A DNA stretch of 5,804 nucleotides from Acidobacteriota bacterium (GCA_003222555.1 QHWL01000434.1:8005-13808); one strand, 5' to 3'. Shown: positions 1-5,804, counted from the first letter of the stretch. The notes: a model not told the origin generated them from the sequence alone. Made by a program: numbers and translations.

Positions 1-16
1 GCCTGAAGAGCGTGTG

Positions 17-106
17 AAAAAATACGACGTTTGAACCCAGAGCTCGCAGAGCACGCAGAGAAATCATTAAGCATTTCTTCTCGGCGGCCTCCGCGGTCTC
101 TGCGTT
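17..106 (-). terminator. Possible terminator formed by repeat R1 plus T6
   Basis: Read on the minus strand, the imperfect hairpin of repeat R1 (arms 98-106 and 34-42, further pairing inside) is followed after 11 bases by six T residues (complement of the A run at 17-22). This is downstream of the stop codon of the minus-strand methyltransferase-like gene, where a terminator would be expected. The gap between stem and T tract is longer than in a classical intrinsic terminator and the stem has internal loops, so the call is weak. Confidence 0.25.
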
Positions 107-130
107 GAACGTAATTTGTTCACAACCTCT
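25..130 (+). repeat. Dispersed intergenic repeat, copy R1 (CGCAGAG-type)
   Basis: This 106-bp element is about 87% identical by eye (13 mismatches and one gap) to the reverse complement of 1640-1744. It carries internal dyad symmetry. Bases 34-42 pair with 98-106 with one mismatch, 45-51 pair with 89-95 with one G-T, and AGAAAT at 59-64 pairs perfectly with ATTTCT at 73-78 around an 8-base loop. The whole can fold as a long imperfect hairpin. Words such as GCAGAGCACGCAGAG resemble repeats that recur between genes in many soil bacteria and yield spurious 'AELAEHAE' or 'LCELCV' translations; that link is from memory. It lies just beyond the stop codon of the methyltransferase-like gene, and I see no gene in 1-179. 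Confidence 0.8.
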
Positions 131-179
131 GAAGGCGGATACCACGTACCGGAAAATCAAGCCGTCGTCTGCGCGCGAG

Positions 180-1627
180 TCACCGTCGTTGATACCAGAC
201 GATTCGATCGCCGGCTTCGCCGATCCCTGGTAGGTTCATGTAGGTCGCATCAGTGGAGCCGACCGAGGTGATCGGAGTGGTCGGCAATTCGGAGATCGGG
301 TCGTTCGAAAGGAAGAGGCCTCCCGGCCGAAGCATCTTCGCAATATTCGCGACCGCGAGTGATTGTTCGAAAAGATCGTAATAGATCAGGATGTTGGTGG
401 CCAGGATGAGGTCGAACTGGCCGCCTGCCGATGAGGGCTCGAGCCGCTGCAGAATGATGTCCAGATCGCGCGGAATCGTCGACAGGACAACCGACGGACG
501 GACCAGTACGGTCCGAACCTCGACGCGGCCGGCACTTGGCGGCGGCGCCACCGACTTCGTTTCTTCGCCAATGTGGTGGCCAAACCGTTTCCAAGACGTC
601 ACCAGGCTCGGCGTCCAGGGTCGATCGACGTTACGGGGCAACACCAGCATGTAGGGGCGTGCAGCTCGCGCACGTGTACGGGCGGCCTCGATGTGCTGGA
701 TGATCCGTGGGCTCAGATCAAAAGCGGTCACCTGGATCTCGGCTGGTCTGCCTAGCCCGAGCCGGATCAAGGAATCAACGATCGCAAACGGTTGGATGGT
801 CTGCGGCGGGTAGAAATCGTACCCGTCCTGCTTGTCATTCAATTCAAGACCCGGCCCCACAACGGCGATGCGCTGAACCTTCCCGGGGCGGACGAGGCCC
901 TTGGCCTTGATGGCGTCGAGCGCCTGGTCGATGGCGAGGTTGATGAAGATCGACGTGTTGAATGTCAGGCCACGGTTTCTGAACAGCGTTCGTCTGTCGA
1001 GCGAGTCGGCGCCCGGATCGTCGAGGACCGCCTTGCGCGACTGCACGGCGGAATAGCCCACACTCGTCGTCCGCTCCTCGAGATAGCGCCGCATCTGGTT
1101 CGTGCCCGCTTCCGTCGCCGGATCGATCCCCTTGCCCATGACGACCTGGCGAGCGAACTGCAAGCGCTCGTTCGTGCCCGGTGAGGCGACAGCCGCAACA
1201 AAATCCTCCATGCGGGCTCGCAACGACCTCGGCACCTCGGCCGGCCGATCGACGAGCGCGGCCCGGTGACTATCGGTTCCTTTGTGAAAATGGTCCCGAA
1301 GAGCAGCAAATGGACCACCGACTCCTCGTCCCCCTGCTCGACTCGCGCGCGGATCGTGGCATCGCGACGGGAGACCCAATCGGGCCAGACGGCTTCGAGT
1401 TCGGCCGGCGTCTTCGACCGAAGCTCCGCCGGGAGCAGGTCTTCGCGAAGCACCTGAAGAATTGGCTTCGCGTCCGCGTAGGGAATGTTAGCCCGACTTC
1501 GCGGCTTTGCGGCTTCGTCGAGGCTCGCCCGACTTTGCTGGGTCGACAAAGTCTCCGGCGCAGCTCGCATCAAAAAGCCGAAGGCGAGGACCGTCACGAG
1601 CAGAACCGACGAGGACACGTCCTTCAT
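180..1627 (-). pseudogene. SAM-dependent methyltransferase-like gene, frameshifted
   Basis: Two overlapping minus-strand frames join into one protein of about 482 residues. The N-terminal part, starting MKDVSS (ATG 1627-1625), runs to about residue 121 and ends in VVHLLLFGTIFTKEPIVT. The rest continues in another frame from ALVDRPAEVPRSL to the TGA at 182-180. The join near 1265 needs one extra base, so a single-base deletion or a sequencing error is likely. Reconstructed residues about 252-310 hold a Rossmann-like stretch with VVGPGLEL (motif I) and VTAFDLS (motif II). Residues about 404-443 read FDLILATNILIYYD, then LRPGGLFLSND, resembling the C-terminal strands of CheR-type class I methyltransferases. 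The substrate is unknown. Residues about 7-23 are hydrophobic after Lys2, like a signal peptide or membrane anchor, which is odd for a SAM enzyme. The SD before the ATG is weak. Longer upstream starts would translate the repeat and are unlikely to be real. Confidence 0.8.
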
Positions 1628-1639
1628 GCGGAGAGGGAA

Positions 1640-1744
1640 AGAGATTGTGACCAAATCCCGTTCAACGCCGAGGCCGCGAGCCCGCCGAGCAGAAATGCCC
1701 AAGGATTTCTCAGCGTGCTCTGCGAGCTCTGCGTTCAAACGTCG
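1640..1744 (-). repeat. Dispersed intergenic repeat, copy R2 (inverted relative to R1)
   Basis: This is the second copy of the element at 25-130, in opposite orientation, 105 bp long. The central hairpin is kept exactly: AGAAAT and ATTTCT arms on the minus strand around CCTTGGGC. Differences from R1 fall in both arms. The repeat ends only about 12 bases before the ATG of the methyltransferase-like gene, so it occupies that gene's leader and most of the 164-bp gap behind the receptor gene. A reading frame runs through it in phase with the methyltransferase start and gives a spurious NAELAEHAEKSLG extension; the opposite strand gives FLSVLCELCV. Confidence 0.8.
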
Positions 1745-1748
1745 CAAG

Positions 1749-1788
1749 GGCCGGGGCCTGCATCGACGGCGGACCCCGTCCCCAGGCC
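1749..1788 (-). other. GC-rich hairpin just after the receptor stop codon
   Basis: GGCC-GGGG at 1749-1756 can pair with CCCC-A-GGCC at 1780-1788, leaving one bulged base and a 23-base loop. It begins 3 bases after the receptor's TGA (1794-1792) in the direction of transcription. There is no T tract behind it, so it may be an RNA 3'-end stabiliser or Rho-associated structure, or chance pairing in GC-rich DNA. Confidence 0.25.
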
Positions 1789-1791
1789 GCG

Positions 1792-4700
1792 TCAGAAGTC
1801 GAGTTGCCCGGTGAACTTGAACAAGCGCCCGCCCATGATCGAAATGGGATTCAGCCATGCCGATCCGTAGCGGGTCGTCATGTTGAGAACGTTGCTGACG
1901 TTGAATACGTTATACACGTCGGCATTCCCCTGCACCCTGACCTTCCCGAAATGGAAGATGCGCGTAAAGCGGAAGTCGACCTGCTGGATCCGGTCTTCAT
2001 AAGCGCTTTTGTCGGGAACCATGTCGATCTCGACGGTAGACGTACAAACAGCGGCGCCGCGGCACGCCGCCAGGTTCCGGCCGAGCAATGGCGCAATCTC
2101 CGCGTTGGTGAACACTCGACTCGCCCTGATCGGGAGCCCGGGAATATTCTGATAAATTGCACTGGCCTGGAGGTCCCATGGTAACGGGTAGACGAACAGG
2201 AATTTGACCTGCGTCGACGAAGCCCACGACGGGACGACGTTGCAGAACGGATCTGTTCTCGGTGCGAGGATAGTGCTGGCGGCAGTGCCGAATGCTATAT
2301 ATGTCAGCTGCGGGTTACCCATCGTGTAGCAGTTGTTGGTGGCCTCGCGCCCGAGGCTGAGGCCGCCCGAGAACTGCCCTCCCTGCTTGAACCGTGCATT
2401 CATCGTGACATCGAGGCCGTTGAAGACGTCGGTCTGCTTTCCATAGTTGTCTGCCAGCGTCACCACGTTGTCGTTCACGCCAAACAGCGCAGGTTTAACG
2501 TCGTAAAGCCCGCAGAGCCGGTTGCCGCCGCCCCCTGGCAGCCGACTGTCCACTGGCGCCGTGATGCAGAAGGAGTCGTAGTCGCTCGCCTGCGTCAGCC
2601 GATTGTCGGTGGCAAGGAAGCCGTCGTACCAGGTGCGAAAATACCCCACCGTCAGGGCGACGTTCGGCCGCAGCTCCTGCTGGACGGAGGCGGTTGCCTG
2701 CCACTGGGTCTCTGAGTTGTTGAAGCCGTGCAGCGCGTCGGGCGCCCGGTGTGTATTGCCGGCTCTGACCTGCCCGAACGTGAGGTCGTCCCAGGCGCCG
2801 CACTCGCCGTTGACAGACGAGCTCAGAAGGTTGCAGTCTGGCACGTAGTTCCCGTTGACGTCGTTCCACGTCCGCGTCGTGCTGACGGCCTGATTGTTCG
2901 CGGGGATGTCCACAGCGGCAATGTTGTAGGGCGTAAAGCGGCCCAGCGCGGCCTTGATTGCCGTCTTGCCGTTGCCAAACACATCGTAGGCGGCGCCCAG
3001 CCGCGGGCTGAAGTTCGTGTAGTTCGGGGAGTTCTTCACCTCCGGGAAATCGCGTTCAGGTACAAACGGTCCGGCCAGGAAATGCGTTGCGGGGATGTAA
3101 CCGTTGAAGCGGCTGAAGCGCGCGCCCAGGTTCATCGTCAGCTTCCGCACAGTCCACTGGTCCTGCCCGTAGACGCTGGTGTCGGTCGTTCGACTGACGG
3201 CTTCGAATGGTGTCGCCCAGATCGAGACCCGTTGAGGCACTCGGTTTCTGAAGGTGTAGGACCTGCCGCCGTGGATTTGGGTGAGGTCGGTGGCTGCGTC
3301 GAGCTTGCCGTCGCCATACTGGGCCATGTCCAGGCCAGACTTGAATGCATGCGAGCCGGTGACGTAGGACACCGCGAACCGCTGGCGGTATTGCCGGTTA
3401 TGCTGGACGCGATAGCCTCCGGCGTGGGTCAGGCCGGTCGCGCGGGATCCGTAGCGGTAGTTCGTCGCGAGGTCTGTGATCCCAATGATGTCCGTGGCCA
3501 CGTCGTCTTGTCTTTTGGTGTGATTGTTGAACACGTTCGCCGATGCACCCGCTTCGAACAGGAGCCGGTTGGTCGCCGGGAACGTCCAGGTGACCAGAGG
3601 CAAATAGTTGACGTTGTACGTGTGTTGGCCGGTGGCTTCGGGCGACGGCAGAGTACCGCCGGCCGACTCCAGCAACGGGTAGAAACAACTGCAGTTGCGT
3701 TGATTTTCGTAGGAGGCCACGATCTTGTTCTTGGCCGTCGCCTGCCACGTCAAACGAAGACTGTAGTCCTTGTAGTTGTCGCTGCCGTAAGCCGGCCGGC
3801 TCGAATCGGGCTCGTAGAACGTGACACGCCAGATCGGATCGGTGCCGACCTTGACGCCCGCGAGCTTATTGAAATAGTTGCCCTGCTGAAACTCCTGGTT
3901 CACGGCCTGGCGATTGCCAAAGAAGAACCAGAGCTTGTCTCGCTTGATCGGGCCGCCGAGAGTCCCTCCGGTGTCATAGTGCTTCTTGACCCCGCCAGGC
4001 AGTTGAAGCAGGCCGCGCGCGCGCAGTTGGTCGGTGAGATTACCGGCTTGAAGACTTTGGGCGGTGTGGGACGTCTTGAATGTCCCCGAGAAGGTGTTGC
4101 CCCCGTCCTTGGGCACCATGTTGATCTGAACACCGCCCGTGCTTCGTTCTGCGGACATGCCGCTCGTCTCGACGGCAACCTCCTGAAACGAGAGATTGTT
4201 GAAGACGAAGATCGCTCCGCCTTGCAGCCGCTGATTGATGCCGTCCAGGCTGGGGGCGTTGTCCCCCGGGCGGCCGCCGTGGATTCCGTACTGCGGGCGC
4301 TCATTCAGATTTCCAACGCTCTGGGTGCCGGCGTTGGCTAACGTAGCACCGGGGATGATGCCGCCCAGGGCGGCGATACGCCCGGAGGTCGGCAGCGCAT
4401 CGAGTGTGGCGCGCTGGACGATGGTTGTCTGCCGGATGCTCTGAACGTCCACTACCGGAGCTTCACCCGAAACTGTGACCGTCTCTTCGAGCGAGCCCAC
4501 TTTCATCTCGGCATTGATCGTGGCGGTGAACCCCGACGTCAAGTCCATGCCCTCCCGCTTGAACGTGCTGAAGCCGGGAAGGCTGAACGTCACCGTGTAG
4601 GGGCCCGGCCGCAGATCCACGATCCGGTAGAGGCCCTGGGCGTCGGTGACGACGCTGCGGGTGACGCCGGGCATGACGGCGCCCGATGTGTCTTTCACCA

Positions 4701-4803
4701 CCCCCGCGATGGTGCCGCTGTCCGAGGTCTGCGCCCACGCGGCTGCCGGCAGGAGCAGAAGACAGCCCGTCACGACGAAACCCGTGATTCGCTGGAACTT
4801 CAT
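1792..4803 (-). CDS. TonB-dependent receptor-like outer-membrane protein (Oar-like)
   Basis: A 1003-residue outer-membrane receptor of the kind expanded in Acidobacteriota. It probably moves a large or poorly diffusing substrate, often suggested to be glycans or peptides, across the outer membrane using TonB energy; the substrate is unknown. The signal peptide is residues 1-24, with AWA before Gln25. Residues about 28-105 form a carboxypeptidase-regulatory-like beta-sandwich (GTIAGVVKDTSGAVMPGV, then LYRIVDLRPGPYTVTFSLPGF). A plug follows at about 110-240 (LDALPTSGR, YGIHGGRPGDNAPSLDG, NMVPKDGGNTFSG). The remainder is a beta-barrel rich in alternating aromatic strands, ending in Phe as outer-membrane proteins do. 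Cysteine pairs occur in probable loops (CSC, CNLL...GEC, CRGAAVC). The start at 4803 is chosen because AAGGAG sits 6 bases upstream and the signal peptide begins there; the frame stays open 40 codons further upstream. The regulatory-like domain seems shortened after GVT (residue 48). Confidence 0.92.
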   Translation of the reverse strand: MKFQRITGFVVTGCLLLLPAAAWAQTSDSGTIAGVVKDTSGAVMPGVTRSVVTDAQGLYRIVDLRPGPYTVTFSLPGFSTFKREGMDLTSGFTATINAEMKVGSLEETVTVSGEAPVVDVQSIRQTTIVQRATLDALPTSGRIAALGGIIPGATLANAGTQSVGNLNERPQYGIHGGRPGDNAPSLDGINQRLQGGAIFVFNNLSFQEVAVETSGMSAERSTGGVQINMVPKDGGNTFSGTFKTSHTAQSLQAGNLTDQLRARGLLQLPGGVKKHYDTGGTLGGPIKRDKLWFFFGNRQAVNQEFQQGNYFNKLAGVKVGTDPIWRVTFYEPDSSRPAYGSDNYKDYSLRLTWQATAKNKIVASYENQRNCSCFYPLLESAGGTLPSPEATGQHTYNVNYLPLVTWTFPATNRLLFEAGASANVFNNHTKRQDDVATDIIGITDLATNYRYGSRATGLTHAGGYRVQHNRQYRQRFAVSYVTGSHAFKSGLDMAQYGDGKLDAATDLTQIHGGRSYTFRNRVPQRVSIWATPFEAVSRTTDTSVYGQDQWTVRKLTMNLGARFSRFNGYIPATHFLAGPFVPERDFPEVKNSPNYTNFSPRLGAAYDVFGNGKTAIKAALGRFTPYNIAAVDIPANNQAVSTTRTWNDVNGNYVPDCNLLSSSVNGECGAWDDLTFGQVRAGNTHRAPDALHGFNNSETQWQATASVQQELRPNVALTVGYFRTWYDGFLATDNRLTQASDYDSFCITAPVDSRLPGGGGNRLCGLYDVKPALFGVNDNVVTLADNYGKQTDVFNGLDVTMNARFKQGGQFSGGLSLGREATNNCYTMGNPQLTYIAFGTAASTILAPRTDPFCNVVPSWASSTQVKFLFVYPLPWDLQASAIYQNIPGLPIRASRVFTNAEIAPLLGRNLAACRGAAVCTSTVEIDMVPDKSAYEDRIQQVDFRFTRIFHFGKVRVQGNADVYNVFNVSNVLNMTTRYGSAWLNPISIMGGRLFKFTGQLDF

Positions 4804-4809
4804 CGCTTT

Positions 4810-4815
4810 CTCCTT
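4810..4815 (-). promoter_or_regulatory. Ribosome binding site of the receptor gene
   Basis: AAGGAG on the minus strand with a 6-base spacer to the ATG at 4803-4801. It decides the start in favour of MKFQRI rather than the upstream ATG at 4923, which would put 40 non-signal residues before the signal peptide and lies inside the stem of a terminator-like hairpin. Confidence 0.85.
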
Positions 4816-4904
4816 CTTGCAAGAGCCAGAAACGAGGCGCGCGACCTCCGACTTCGTCGCGGTGGTCTTGCTCAAGCGCGAATGCGGCTGCTCGCCTGAT
4901 GCGG

Positions 4905-4941
4905 AAAAAAACGCGCCGCTCACCTAAGCGTGAGAAACGCG
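4905..4941 (-). terminator. Terminator-like hairpin with U7, in the receptor leader
   Basis: On the minus strand, CGCG (4941-4938), UUU (4937-4935) and CUCAC (4934-4930) face GUGAG (4923-4919), CGG (4918-4916) and CGCG (4915-4912) around a 6-base loop. Counting two G-U pairs, the stem has eleven pairs and one mismatch. It is followed at once by seven U residues (A run at 4905-4911). The U tract exists only in this direction. This is the best intrinsic terminator in the window. It lies about 185 bases after the small secreted-protein gene and 101 bases before the receptor ATG, so it could end the upstream transcript or attenuate receptor transcription. Confidence 0.65.
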
Positions 4942-4989
4942 AGGACGAAATCGCCGTATTCGGTTCAGCAGAGGGAATCGCCGGTCTCG

Positions 4990-5018
4990 GTCTTACCACG
5001 CAGCTTGGCGAACGTCAA
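4990..5018 (-). promoter_or_regulatory. Candidate sigma70-like promoter for the receptor gene
   Basis: TTGACG (5018-5013) and TAAGAC (4995-4990) are separated by 17 bases. The -35 matches consensus at 5 of 6 positions; the -10 is poor (3 of 6). The 20 bases upstream (5019-5038) are the most AT-rich in the window, like an UP element. Transcription would start near 4983, leaving a leader of about 180 bases that includes the hairpin with U7. Confidence 0.35.
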
Positions 5019-5054
5019 GAAAATCTTATGAATTTTACCTGCGGGTCCGGCTAA

Positions 5055-5080
5055 GTGAGGCCGGCATCGGCAGGCCCCAC
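5055..5080 (-). other. Hairpin downstream of the small secreted-protein gene
   Basis: GTGAGGCC (5055-5062) and GGCCCCAC (5073-5080) pair over 8 positions around a 10-base loop. In the minus-strand RNA the odd pair is G-U, whereas in plus-strand RNA it would be an A-C mismatch, which hints at a minus-strand transcript. It is 45 bases after the TAA of the small gene and has no U tract. A smaller perfect hairpin, CCCTG-TCGT-CAGGG, lies between it and the stop codon at 5102-5115. Either may stabilise the mRNA 3' end. Confidence 0.3.
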
Positions 5081-5125
5081 TCGCGGCCGTTCTTCAGTTC
5101 GCCCTGTCGTCAGGGTGGGTGTCGC

Positions 5126-5617
5126 TTACGAGGTCGCCTTGCCGTAAGTGAGCATGCGGGTAGTCGAGCCTCCGCCCGATTCGAGATCCTTCTGGACCGT
5201 GAGCGCCCCGCCGCTGACGCTCAGGATGTCCCTGCTGAAGCTCATCCCCTGTTTTTGATGCAGGTGCAGCTTGGATCCGTCCCAGTGGGCCCAAGTCTTC
5301 AACGCGTTGACATCACCCGCCGGCACCACCGTCAGACTGTTATCCAGCTTGTAGACCGCTTTGGTCGATCCAGTTTGAACCGTAACCTCGGTTGGTGTCT
5401 GCGTAATGACGAGACTCGTCGGGGCCGGGCTGAAGACGTTCTCCTCATAAGCGTTGCCGCCCCCTCCGCCTCCCCTGCCGCCCCTGCCAGTCGGGAGGGG
5501 CGGGTCGACCTTATCGAGCTTCCACGTTCCCGAGAGATTGGCACTCCCCTGGGCCCATACACCCGCAGGGACGATGAGCGCAAGCGCAACCAGCCATAGC
5601 AAGACTCGCTTCTTCAT
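5126..5617 (-). CDS. Small secreted protein, lipocalin-like N-terminal motif, unknown function
   Basis: A 163-residue exported protein. Residues 1-22 are a clear signal peptide (MKKR, then a hydrophobic core and GVWA before Gln23). The mature protein starts with NLSGTWKLD, an opening seen in small acidobacterial secreted proteins and some lipocalin-like domains, where the first beta-strand carries G-x-W. A glycine-rich linker follows at about 44-54. The rest alternates predicted beta-strands (SLVITQTPTEVTVQ, AVYKLD, TWAHWDGSKLHLHQKQG, ALTVQKDLES, TRMLTYGKA), consistent with a beta-barrel or sandwich. The mature part has no cysteine and shows no catalytic motif I recognise. The start is supported by AGGGAG 6 bases upstream; the stop is TAA. 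It lies ahead of the receptor on the same strand, but hairpins in the 322-bp gap suggest separate transcription. The ligand and role are unknown. Confidence 0.85.
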   Translation of the reverse strand: MKKRVLLWLVALALIVPAGVWAQGSANLSGTWKLDKVDPPLPTGRGGRGGGGGGNAYEENVFSPAPTSLVITQTPTEVTVQTGSTKAVYKLDNSLTVVPAGDVNALKTWAHWDGSKLHLHQKQGMSFSRDILSVSGGALTVQKDLESGGGSTTRMLTYGKATS

Positions 5618-5623
5618 GTCGTT

Positions 5624-5629
5624 CTCCCT
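5624..5629 (-). promoter_or_regulatory. Ribosome binding site of the small secreted-protein gene
   Basis: AGGGAG on the minus strand with a 6-base spacer to the ATG at 5617-5615. It lies 14 bases from the edge of the 9-bp repeat array, so RNA structure in that array could affect access to it. Confidence 0.75.
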
Positions 5630-5642
5630 CTGTCCAAGGACT

Positions 5643-5804
5643 AGGGCTGGTAGGGCAGGTGGGGCAGGTGGGGCTGGTTAGAGCAGGTCAACACCTGCCC
5701 CATCCGACCCACCTGCCTCACCCGACCCACCTGCCCCACCCGGCCCACCTGCCCCCACCCGGCCCACTGCCCCACCTGCCCCACCCAACCCACCCGGCCC
5801 ACCT
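5643..5804. repeat. 9-bp tandem array with a polarity switch, continuing off the window
   Basis: From 5693 to 5800, twelve consecutive units of 9 bases (two are 10 and 8) follow the pattern ACC(T/C)G(C/G)CCC. They tend to alternate as ACCTGCCCC then ACCCGGCCC, giving an 18-bp higher-order period. From 5643 to 5688 there are five units in the reverse orientation (GGGGCAGGT type), one preceded by an extra T. The two blocks meet around CAAC at 5689-5692, flanked by a perfect GCAGGT/ACCTGC pair. The left block can fold onto the first five units of the right block. The array fills nearly all of the region upstream of the small secreted-protein gene, starting 26 bases before its ATG. I see no convincing promoter inside it. 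Confidence 0.85.
5779..5800 (-). other. G-quadruplex motif on the coding strand
   Basis: On the minus strand there are five G runs of three or four bases (complements of C runs at 5798-5800, 5793-5795, 5789-5791, 5784-5786 and 5779-5782) separated by loops of only 1 or 2 bases. This satisfies the usual G3+ motif with very short loops, which favour stable parallel quadruplexes. It lies in the 9-bp array about 160 bases upstream of the small secreted-protein ATG. Confidence 0.6.

Noticed and set aside
1255..1290. Programmed -1 ribosomal frameshifting in the methyltransferase-like gene.
   Set aside because: No X-XXY-YYZ slippery heptamer or obvious downstream pseudoknot is visible at the junction; a simple indel explains it better.
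25..1744. The two repeats as terminal inverted repeats of a classical insertion sequence.
   Set aside because: The gene between them is not a transposase, the repeats have their own internal hairpin structure, and no target-site duplication is apparent outside them.
1628..1858. An N-terminal extension of the methyltransferase-like protein containing NAELAEHAEKSLG.
   Set aside because: This is translation of the intergenic repeat, and it also overlaps the 3' end of the receptor gene. The ATG at 1627 begins the hydrophobic N-terminus and is preferred.
1181..1870. A 229-codon plus-strand frame spanning the methyltransferase N-terminus and repeat R2.
   Set aside because: It reads the repeat as FLSVLCELCV, a typical spurious product, and is antisense to coherent minus-strand coding on both sides.
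2728..4341. A 537-codon open frame on the plus strand opposite the receptor gene.
   Set aside because: It lies wholly antisense to a well-supported receptor. Its translation is low-complexity Val/Arg/Gly-rich with no domain or signal, as expected for a shadow frame in GC-rich DNA.
4804..4923. Upstream ATG for the receptor adding 40 residues.
   Set aside because: The signal peptide and the AAGGAG site both point to the ATG at 4803, and the upstream ATG falls within the terminator-like stem.
5686..5691. TTGACC on the minus strand as a -35 element for the small secreted-protein gene.
   Set aside because: It is the centre of the repeat array, and no -10-like hexamer occurs at 16-18 bases; the sequence there is C-rich.
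5643..5804. The 9-bp array as a CRISPR array or iteron origin.
   Set aside because: Units are contiguous with no unique spacers, far shorter than CRISPR repeats. No replication-initiator gene or AT-rich unwinding region is nearby.

Overview
The window looks like chromosomal DNA of a GC-rich, Gram-negative, probably environmental bacterium. The best guess is Acidobacteriota, close to the Vicinamibacteria. This rests on an Oar-like outer-membrane receptor (Ala-Trp-Ala-Gln signal cleavage site, carboxypeptidase-regulatory-like domain, plug, very large barrel), a small secreted LSGTWKLD-type protein, and intergenic repeats built on CGCAGAG words. The taxonomic call is inference from protein style only.

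All three supported genes lie on the minus strand and read from high to low coordinates. (1) 5617-5126 encodes a small exported protein of unknown function with a lipocalin-like N-terminal motif. (2) 4803-1792 encodes a 1003-residue TonB-dependent receptor-like outer-membrane protein. Its N-terminal regulatory-like domain appears to lack about a dozen residues. (3) 1627-180 is a SAM-dependent methyltransferase-like gene broken by a single-base frameshift near 1265. The long plus-strand reading frames, including a 537-codon one opposite the receptor, are antisense shadows.

The intergenic regions hold much of the interest. Upstream of the small gene (5643-5804 and running off the window) is a 9-bp-period tandem array. 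Its polarity inverts around 5689-5692, and it contains a strong G-quadruplex motif on the coding strand. Between the small gene and the receptor (4804-5125) there is a GC-rich hairpin, a candidate sigma70-type promoter, and a hairpin followed by seven U residues. The last of these could be a terminator or a leader attenuator for the receptor. Two copies of a 105-106 bp repeat, about 87% identical by eye and in inverted orientation, bracket the methyltransferase gene (25-130 and 1640-1744).

The gene order does not suggest a defined pathway. The receptor and the small secreted protein are both envelope proteins and may be co-regulated, but the terminator-like hairpin between them argues against a simple operon. 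I see no CRISPR array, tRNA, rRNA, transposase or phage gene. I found no convincing new multi-gene system. The most unusual items are the polarity-switching 9-bp array, the repeat-bracketed gene and the receptor leader.
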